From assembly GCA_023238725.1 (NCBI GenBank), contig CM041531.1, positions 17,134,643 through 17,198,642 on the forward strand: 64,000 nucleotides of DNA, read 5' to 3'. The notes beneath the pieces were generated by a model, which did no database searches, had not been told where the DNA came from, and saw only the letters and a program-made list of their open reading frames with translations. Below, piece after piece: positions 51,101 through 61,400 of the stretch. Both the position numbers and the translations under genes were made by a program. Within the stretch, counting starts at the first letter, position 1, and every line of letters starts with the position of its first letter. This DNA comes from Scortum barcoo (lineage: Eukaryota; Chordata; Actinopteri; Centrarchiformes; Terapontidae).

Positions 51101-54100
51101 TAAACTGAGAACCATAATATGAATGTGTTTGAAAATATGTGAATAAAATAGGAAATGGAATGCTTAAATTCATTTCTACAAACACTTACTTTACTGCTGA
51201 ACTCTCTCTGATCTTTGGCTCTATGCCAAGGATGAAATGTTACTGATAAATCAAGCACTGCTCTTGTTTTCAGATAGTAGAATTAACAAGGAACGGCCTG
51301 GTGTCAAGTAGGTTCAGACACACAAAAAAATGCTTTTGTTAAACAGTGTGCTTCAGTAGCTTGGCTTCACCAAAACATTCAAGAAACAATTATGTGCAGT
51401 CCTGCTGGACATCTGCAGGATAAATGACTACAGAGGGAAGCATCCAGTGCAGAGCTACAATAGCAGCACCTAAAGGTGGGCCATTCATTTTCATCCACTA
51501 TTGAATTCTTACACAACTGATGGTCGCCATTAGCAACATGAGCAGGAAGAGTCAAGAGGCTAATTCATTGGAGGGAGAGAAGCGGCTAAATTCATCTTAA
51601 TGGTATTGTTAATGTTGGAGGACAAATGTACCCCCACACATGGCCTCAGGTTCTCATTGAGGGGTGGGGGCGTAGAGGCTTCAGAGTCAAGAATAATTGG
51701 CTGCTGAGATGCCGACCTTCTTTAAAACACTGTCAGACTCCGTCCTGCGCAGATCTCCCGCCGCATCCTCACTCTCATCTCTGTCTCCACCTGACATAAA
51801 GGGAAACCACAGGATAGAAGACTGAATAATGAACACTCATCAGTACAGAAAGTGATGAAAGAGGTTTTACATGAGTGGCTGCAGGTGGATTTGGGCTACA
51901 AACGACTGCCTTATTTATTAACTTAGTAACAGTTGCTTGTTATAATCAGCTGCATAAAGAGAGGCCAGTACGGTATTGTAAGAACTGCACTTGTCGGTTG
52001 TGTGATCCATCACTGTGAATGATCATGAGCTCTACTCAGGCAAACAAGTTTTATGTTCAAAAGTAGAGCTGCAGCTAAAGATTACTTTTATCAGTTAATC
52101 TGATGGTTATTTCCTTGATTAATGGTTTAGTCTATAAATGTCATCAAATAGTGAAAAATATGATTATAATTAATATTATAATTAACATAATATAATTTCC
52201 TATATCCCAAGGTGACATTCAATTGTCTTGTTTTTTCCAACAAAGCTTAAGTTTTATATCATATTAGACAGAGGAAAGCAGTCAGCCCTGTGATTGACTG
52301 GCGACTAGTGACAGCTGAGATAGGCTCTAGCAACCTCACCGACCCCGTGTCTCAGGATAAGCAGTATAGATAATGAATGGATGAATAAGGAAAAGCAGCA
52401 AGTCTTCACAACTGAGAAGCTGGAATTATTAAATTTCTGGCATTTATGAAAAAATTGATGAGACTGCATGGTTTCAACTGGTTGAATTAATCGCTGAAAC
52501 TAGCTTTTGAACAAAGAAAACCCCAACAAAAATTCATTTTAAAAACATCTCACTGATAAAAAAAAAAACATTTTGTAGTTCCATTTTTCCCCACATCCCA
52601 CTTCTCCAGAGTTCTGCTTCTGATGTGAAAGTCTCGACCTCTTCCGGCTCAATATCTGCTACACTGTCAGTAGAGTCCCACTCTGAGCTTACGAGTCACC
52701 AGTTCAGAGGTATTGCCTGAGGCCAGGTCTCCCTCAGGAGGCATCAGCTCTGCCGTTCAAGTCACCATCTAAAATGTTTTATCTAACTGCACTGAAGAGG
52801 GGCATGGTGGGAAGTGCTGGGTGTGGTGCCTGCTGTTATATGACCACTAAAAATCCATTTTAGGATGAAAAGAGCAATATTTTACTTTTCAAACCTGGGC
52901 TGGGCTTTCAGCAGTGTCACCACACATTTGCAGTTCAGTCATTTATCTAGACCAGCAGGTCAGAGCTTCAAACATGCATTCTGGACGAGCGCTTGGCCAG
53001 TCTGCGCACTCCCCATGAAAAAAACAACAACAACAACAACAACAACAAAAAAAACAAAGTGTGCAGCAACAGACTTACTCTCTTACTGCTGTGCATCTGG
53101 TGGCTGTCGAAGCCTCCGAAGGTCTCGGCCCGACGGGGCAAACACACCGGCCCTGCGCCTCCTCCCTCCTGGACGCTGGCCATCGCCCCGCCCAGGCTGC
53201 CGTTGACCAGCGCCTGTAACGTCTCCACTGTCACACACACACACACAAACACACGCAGAAGCAGAGGCAAACATCAATGTGCAGGTCAGTAAATGAATTA
53301 CCCTTGCTAACTGTGTTACAGCTCAGCTCTGCACTCATGAATCCTACCAGGCACTTCTGCTTTCAACCTGGTATTGGCTCCTGTTGCTAAGCAACTATTG
53401 ACAACCTGTTTGAACCACAGAGCTCTTTTACTATTTACTCTTTTACCATTATACTACTCTTTTACCATTTGAAATTATGTAATCTCTACAAAGACACATA
53501 CTGTATTGCTATCCACATATGTATATAGACCAGGCAGCGCTGTGACCTTTCCAGTAAAAGAAGAAAAGAGAAACAAAGCCGTCACTGGTGGATGTGGATT
53601 CACAGTAAAACATGATAACCCCTTTGCAAAAGAAATCACATTACTGCTGCCAATTCACATATCGTATAAAGGCAATTATTGCCCCAGGCTTTAGAAGGAG
53701 GAGTTGAAAATACATTCTGTAATATGTGGCAAAACCTTTTCTGCTTGTTTTAAAAGTGGAAACCATTATAGAAGTTTCCCTTCATATATCTCTCCTGTAT
53801 TAGAGCCACAAACAATATTTAGTTTAATGTCAGTTAAACAACATGTAAACTGTAAAACTAATTCCTGGGATTTTGTGGCAAAGTACACATTTTTGTTTTA
53901 CCAACCTTAAATGCACACACAAAACAACTCTTGGTAATTCCAATACACGAGGAAACAGTACTTTATAATTACACAGTTTGAAAAACAATTATAAATTCTA
54001 TTTCTCCCACATCTTTTTCAGTCAGTAATATTTTCTACATTTTTAAAGGACTAGGAAATGATGGGTATGCAAAGAAGTCACAGTTGACTAAAAGTGTATT

Positions 54101-57100
54101 TTAGTCTTAGTTTAGTTTAATAAGTCTCCTAAATCTTTCATAATATGAAGAAATACTGAAACAAATGAAAATGCCCTAGAAAGAAGTGATATTATATTTT
54201 TACTATTCAACACAAATGGCTTAAGAATACCTTTAGACACACTCAGGCTTGAAATACTGCAGGAGTTTGATTTTTCAGTCTATCAAAAATTTCCAGACAC
54301 GCTTGTTTAAATATAAAGTCAACTTAATGTGCAAAGGACGTGGTGTGCTTCTGTGTCTTCCTCTACAGTCTTTCTCTTTGTCAGTTCACGCTGCTTTCTT
54401 CTCATACACATTTCATGAACATGGCTGCCAAAGCATCCAACAGAGCTGGAATAAAACCCTAAAACACACACTTATATATGACTCCCATACTGTCATTAGC
54501 CCAAAACACATACACACTCTTCCTCAAAGTTCTGCTAACTCAAGCTATTTTCAGTTCCAACTATCAAAGCAATTACCTTTCAAATATCTCAGAGAAAAGG
54601 TGAATTATGAGGCGTGTACAGAACTGATGGATGTTAGCAAAGGTCTGATTTACATACAAATCAGATACATGCCAAAACAGGATTATTTCTTGTTAACTTG
54701 ACTACATGCTCCTGTTAAGTAAAGTGTTTAATTTCTGTTTAGGATGGAGGGGTAGTGGTCATCTAGCCCTCTAAGCGACTTGTCTGAATGCACAAACATA
54801 TACTCCACATACACAAATATAGAGGAAGACAAAATTTCTCAAAATTACACTGAGCTCTGGATGACAATGACTAAAAATGACAAAGTGACAAATTTAACTA
54901 TTACAAATAACATTTACAAATAATAAGCCTTTCTCACAGAAGACAATTTGATTTGTTAAACATTAAAAATCACAAGTGTACTTAATAAATGATAGATCTG
55001 TTCACTGTGCTTGTTCCAGTAGCAGGGTCCTGCTGTTACATTTGTTGGCACACTGATGTGGCTTTCTGGGACATTTAATATGGAATGAAGCCATTGTCAA
55101 TGTTATTAGTGGCAAGTGACTGCTTTTCTTACTTTGACAAGTCAAAAAGGATCTTGTTAAAAAGGTCTATGTGGCAAAATTGCAAATTGCATAACCTCCT
55201 GTTTGGGCACATGTCATGGATTATGAAATGTATCCCTCCTAACAAGCATGTTATGACTGCTATGCACACTGTTCATTCAGTTAAATTCAAAGCCCTCTGT
55301 TGGCTTGAAAAGTTTGGGGAAAAAATGCCAAGGAAACAGAAAGCATGAATTTCCCTGAAAAAAATCACAGCCTGGTCTTATTTTGGTTGCTTTGTTCCTG
55401 TTACCAGTAACTATTAATGGAAAATTCCTGTATAACTATTAAAGTTCTGATCTGAGGGAGCACCACCCAGCTGGTGGTACTCTGAACGAGGTAGGGAAAA
55501 AAATCTGTGTCTGTGAAGCCCCCTTATCTAGGGTGATGGAGAAGGCAACAAGACAGCAGCTTAGTGTTGTTTAACATACAGCTGAGCATATTTCCTGCTT
55601 CCATGTGAGAGTGAAAACAAAACTACTTCAGGTAATACTGTACCAACAAATAGGCACATTATACGTGGGTAGTACAGCATGTGTGACATTTGTGGGAGAA
55701 AATCACTTTGTGTATCTTGTGTTCATGTGACATTTAACTATCAGGAAGATTTTCAGCAACGGTTTACCAAAAATATGTGGAAGGAAAGTGAGTCAATCCA
55801 GTTCCTTCTGCAAGAATTTGTGATGAGCAATGAATCTACCCAGCATCCATTCTAAACATTTTCTGTCTCCGTCTTACCTTCCTGCAGGGCATCCTTCATG
55901 ACAGACGCCCCCCTAGGCAGCTCCTGGCTGCAGGCTGACCTGAAGAAAGGCTCAGCCTGCCGGCAGACCTCCTCGTTCGGACTCAAGCCCTCCCACATCC
56001 CCCTGAAGAGCCGCATCTTCTCCTCGAGCAGAGACATGATCTCTGTATCCTTCTGCCGCAACAGATCTGACCAGCAGAGGCAGACGGGAACAAAGAGAGA
56101 CAGTGAGGAAAACATTCTGGGATATTTAGGTAAACTTATCCCTGTTTTCTTTCACGTGTTTCTGTCACCTCTCATCTCCTTGGCTTTAGTCTCCAGTTGT
56201 CTCTTGTCATCTTCGTTTTCACTGGGAATCCCTTCATCCTCATCCTTCTCCCTGTCCAAAACAAGCATCATGTATTACATCTAATACATTATACAGGGTT
56301 AAGCATATACAAATCATCGTCTACAACATTTCAAGATGGTTTGAATCATTTATAAAACAAAAGTGCCTCTGCACTTGCATGACATTTTATAGACTAAACA
56401 ATTCAAAGGATTAATGAAAATAATCACTGCAACATCATCATGTACAACATTGACACCGCAGGACAACAATTTCACTAGACAGGGATTAGACAACACTGAG
56501 AGTGCCAAAAATTTGATGTATACGATGCTTTTAGAAAAAAAGACAGACAGAACATCAGTAGAAAACATTTTTTTAATCTTCCCATTCCTGCCAATAGCGT
56601 GATTTCAATTCTGTATTTTGACAGAAGTCAGACAGGGAGAGAGAGAGACAGACAGAGCGGTAAATCTCTCTCCTTCCCGCTGGCTGCAGTCAAATAATCC
56701 TCTGCTTATAGTGAGCTGCCCTTGAAGCCAATCCAGCATTAGACTGTCCCTGAGTACATCCCATCCCCAGGTAGAGTAGTGCTAATCCTCCTGACAGCAA
56801 AGTGCTCTGTCGCAGCTTACCGTTTATTACTATCGAGAGAACTGGGCTGGGTCTAACTCCTGGGTTACACCACAAATATACCATAGGTGAACTCTTAGAG
56901 GCCTGTACTGAATTTTAAGCACTTTGGGGGCAGACGTTGTTCTGTGGCAGAGGTTATGTTTAGAAGTAAACAGGGCAAGTTAGGTCAGCTGCTGAATATG
57001 GACTTACATACTAAGATAAAACTGTCAAAATTGTTCTTCTGGCTACAAAAAAGCATGAAATTATTAGCATATTGGCCTGAATGTTTTTATTTAAAAAGCC

Positions 57101-58391
57101 TAAATAAACTCATAAAGAAAACCCACTTACATGGACTGCATGGCTTCCTGGATGAGCTGCATCCAGGTGTTGCGCTCGTCCTTCGAGCTGGCCAGAACCT
57201 CCATCATCTCCGGCTTCTCGATGCCTGCCGTGATGAGGAAGAGGCCGCGCTCTTCGTTAGCGACCTCCCTCACGATCAGCTTCTGAAGGGAGATGACTGT
57301 GGAGCGCTGGTCCTACAGGGAGAGGGGGTGGGGGGGGTCGATGGAGGCGACAATGAAGGAGAATGAAAAGAAAAAAAAGACGACAGTGGGAGGGTCGAGG
57401 AGGAGAGGGGGAGGAGGGAAGACGAATGTTGAGGAAGGGGAGAGGAGGGCAGGAAGAAGGGCGGGTTGAAGCAGGAGGGAATGAAAAGGAAGGGGAGAAG
57501 AAGAAGAGGAGAAGAAGAAGAGGAGAGGGATAATTATGGGAGGAGGGAGGAAGGGAAAAGTAAAGCAAGAGGAATAAAAGAATGAGAAAAATAAGTGCAG
57601 TGAGTCCAGAGGTGGAATAAGGAGGGAGATGTGGAATAAAGGAGAAAGAAAACAAAATGAGATTCTGTTTAATCTTATCACCCAAATGGGAGTCAGCTGA
57701 CTTCCAGAGCCTCAGCAGCTCTGCATCCTTCAGGCTGCAAACAATGTACAGCACAGTTTTGTATGTTAACACCACAAACTGCTGTCTCATTTCTGCTCTG
57801 CCCAGTAAAAATGTGCCCACATCCCAACGTTTTCCCTCTCGTCTGAGGTTTGAGGAATAGTTTCAGATTTTTCAACTCTGCCTTTTTACTGTGACTATGC
57901 TGTAAAATACAGAAGAACTAAAACCACATCCCTTGCTGAATTAGGGAATGCATTTAAAATTCATGTCAAGTATCTTTCAAAGTTTGTCTTTTTTGTACAA
58001 AATTCCATCTTTGTTTTACTTCCACTGCAGCTCAGCAGAGACTGTCTTTGGAGACAAAAACATGGAATTTCTACTAAAACCTGAAAAACCTGAAAAAAAT
58101 GTCTACTAAAGCTCCTGGAAATTCATATTAGCCACATTTAGCTTCACATTAATACTTTCTGTCCCGTGACCTCCGACCTCATCTCGACTGGCTGTTTGTA
58201 CCGTTGGTGATCCTCAGAACAAATTCTCCCCAGAACTCAACGTGGTTCACACGGCTGTCATCTATTAAGAACCACGTTATTCCTTTTTTTTACAATGTCA
58301 ACAGCCTCAACTCAAACATGCCAAGCCTTTTTTAATGATGGATGTGATTCTTTTGCCACAGACCTGCCTCTGTTTGTTTTCATTCCCCCTG

Positions 58392-58423
<32 letters not shown>

Positions 58424-61400
58424 ATATGTATGCCATGAAACTGTGAGTCCTGTAAACATGGAAAAAACTACTCAAACCTATATGATTAATCACAGTTGGG
58501 TTAGATGCCGAGGGCCAGAACAGCTTTATTGGGTGCAGCTAGCTAGCTAGAGGCAGTCAATATTACACAAGGGGAAAGCTAAGCAGCCAGCTAATGCTAA
58601 CAGCAGCAACAGTGGGATAGGAAAGTATGACAACAACATCTCTGGAAGCACTCATAAGATCTTTATTACTGGTGGGATGGAGGGAAAAAAAGAGCGCAGG
58701 GAAGAGGGAAGGAGGAAGAGAGGAAAGAACAGGACCTACCAGCATGGCAAAGACATATTTCTGGTCTTTCTCTTGGAGGAAGACGAAGACGTCTGATAGT
58801 AGCAGAGCGTGGACATCTGGAGAACAGCAAGGAGAAAAGTAATTGGTGGCTGGATAAGTGAAAAGTTAAAACACAGTCATATATTTTCACATTAGCAAGT
58901 TGTACACATCTACAGGAAGATTTTGTGGTGAGGTATCGGGCAGTAAAGCAATCACCAAGTGTCGCCTCACCTTTTAGTCTTCCTTGGCTGTTCTTCAGCT
59001 GCAGCACTCCATCGTGGATCAGTTTCCTCCTCAGAAGATCCTCCCTGGCAAAAATCTGACCGCTCTTCATCATCATGATGGACTTGCTGTCCATACGGCT
59101 GTGAAATTCCTTCAGGCGGCGTCTTTTCTCATGCTCGTTCACCTTGCTGTCAACCGCTGCGATCACCTCCTTCACGAGCCGAACAGCCTCTGTCAGGTCG
59201 TCGAAGTCGTCATCGCTTTCTGTGATTACATACAATGAGAGAGGTTAGACCAGACTGCCAAAAACTTAACTTAAGACTTGTTTTATGCTAAAAAAAGTCT
59301 ATTTTCAAAGATTTTCAGGTGCAAAACCAGCAGAAGCACAAATGCCGGTAAAACCCATCATTGTTAGTCCATTTGGTAATTTAGTGGCTCCAAATGAACA
59401 CACTTAAACCAGATTGGTTGAGTGGCACAGCTGAAGGGGTGTGTATGTGCGGCAGAAGGTGCAGTGAAATTTTGACATTTAACTGTGCCTGAATTTCCAC
59501 TCGCTGAGAAACCTATTATTGCAAATGCCATGCAGAGACAAATGAAAGCCTTTTCGTGTTTTTCGTTGGCACAGTTTGACACACAAACCTCTAAAAAGTT
59601 ACCTAAACTTCTTTCATGTGTGTTGGGTTTTTCCTCTTTCATTCTAACGCAATCTTTCTCCTACATGTGGAATTTAAAATGCACGGTAAAGTACTATTTC
59701 ATGCCACTGAATCTGAGTTGTTCCAAGATGTTGTGGTCCACAAAATTGTGAATGCTCATTAGCCACAAACACATTCCTCCTTCTCGAGAAAGGGGCAACA
59801 GTTTCATGTATAATTTACTCCAGCGTGGTTACTGCATCTCAAAAACACACAGTGTTCTGCCCGTTTATCGTCCATATTTGTTCAAGTTATTTGTATGCAA
59901 CACTGGCCAACCTGCTCACCCAACGGTTTGAGTTTGTTAGTATAATTATAGTGGATGTTATGAATACATTTCTTTTCACAAGTGTTCAAAAATCACTTTC
60001 CTACCTTAATGGAATCTTAGCTTTTGGCTTTTAAAAAGGTATTATGGTAATCAAAGATGTCAGAACAGGTGGGTTGGGTCCATTGTGGTAGTCTTCTCAC
60101 TTCTCAACCAGACATTGTGACCAGTACTGCACCGACTTTTTCCTTAGAGCCTCTGAAATTTTTAAGTGGTAAATATTTCTCCATTTTTATATATTTCTCA
60201 TATTAATAACTCTGCAAGAAAGCAAGTGTATTTTCTAAATTGTGAAACTATTCCTTTAAATGTCTGTCAGTGTGGTTTAAACCTCTGTAGGTCGAGGTGT
60301 GTTTCCCTCAGTTGTGATAAGCCACTGTGATCATGCTAACTATGTGGCTCATCCAAGGTCAAAGGTCCCAATCCACACAGCATGAATTCATTTTAAGTAG
60401 AACTGCGGGGAATAAAGTCACCAGGGGCCTGTAGGTCTGCACACTCAAAGTCAATATGTGTCTGATATACCTCTTGTGTATTTAGCACCTGGGTATTGGA
60501 TTGAAAATGCAATATTTTTTTCCCAAAAGTGCAATATTTTCCTCCTGTGTCTGTTGTACTTCAGTGCTTCTGAGAACCAAAATACTATCTCCAACTTGCA
60601 AGTGTGCTGTGTCTTTCCACTCAGTGTATATCAGAGCTGGCAGGAGAGAGTCTTCTTAAAGCACCTTGGGGATTAAGTCAGAGCTCCCCCATCCCACGTA
60701 GAACTATAAACAGGCTTTGGGGAAGGATTAAGAGAATGTACACAGTGGGAGACCAGCTGACGAGAGCTGCTTAAATCAGATAGAAATATGGTGTGAAATG
60801 TTTCGGCTCCTCAAAGTATGCTTGATCTATTATCGTAAAAAAACCCATTTAACATTACTTGTGCAGTTCCCGTTCGAAGCCGGGCGATTGCCCTCTCTGG
60901 AAGCTCTTCCAACCAACTCAACACTCGATACTGCGTTTCCATGAATCTTGAGTAATGCATCCGGCCAAGAGTGAAATCAGTCAGATGGACGGTTAATGAG
61001 ATAATCAAAGGACAGACAGACAGACAAAGACTCCTTCCATTTATAGTTAGATTCCTCCTCCTTTTCTTAAAATATGTGAAAAAATTATAAGGAGACAAGT
61101 AACAGTTTGGTGTGGGCTAATTCAGCTGGACTGTGTGGGAACGAGAAGTTTAATCATATGAAATTTATAATTTTAGCACACTTCAGCATGTCTATTCTAA
61201 TGATCAAAATGACAGTAAGTTACGTTATGTTTCAGATAAACAATACAGCTGGTAAACAGTAATAAATTTAAGCCTGAGCATTGCTTTAAATTAGGCTGGC
61301 CTGCAATGACAAACATTTGCATTTCAGTGTCAAAATATGCATATCAACAGGTCTTAAAACTGGACTTCTAAAAAGAGAGGCATATTGGTAAAATGTTTTG

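Larger units (their letters stand above)
51791..53086 (-). other. akap13 intron i/j, 1296 nt
   Basis: A GT-AG intron. It holds a SINE-like fragment at 52285-52390 and a (CAA)n run at 53023-53049. No other feature was seen. Confidence 0.85.
57313..58739 (-). other. akap13 intron e/f, 1427 nt, with a long pyrimidine tract
   Basis: A GT-AG intron between two PH-domain exons. From 57313 to about 57660 the plus strand is almost pure purine, so the transcript carries a pyrimidine tract of about 350 nt just upstream of the exon f acceptor. The first 60 nt after the exon e donor are also pyrimidine-rich. A (GT)n microsatellite lies at 58392-58422. Confidence 0.85.

Noticed and set aside
57257..57820. 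187-codon minus-strand open frame across the pyrimidine tract
   Set aside because: A low-complexity Pro/Ser/Phe/Leu product of the tract. The real coding part is exon f in another frame.
58666..59235. 189-codon minus-strand open frame containing the DH-PH boundary exon
   Set aside because: Only 59219-58971 is exon. The remainder reads through an intron and out of frame through exon e.
60860..60895. B-box-like gttcgaagccgggcgattg
   Set aside because: No A box, no SINE body and no cloverleaf nearby. Taken as coincidence.
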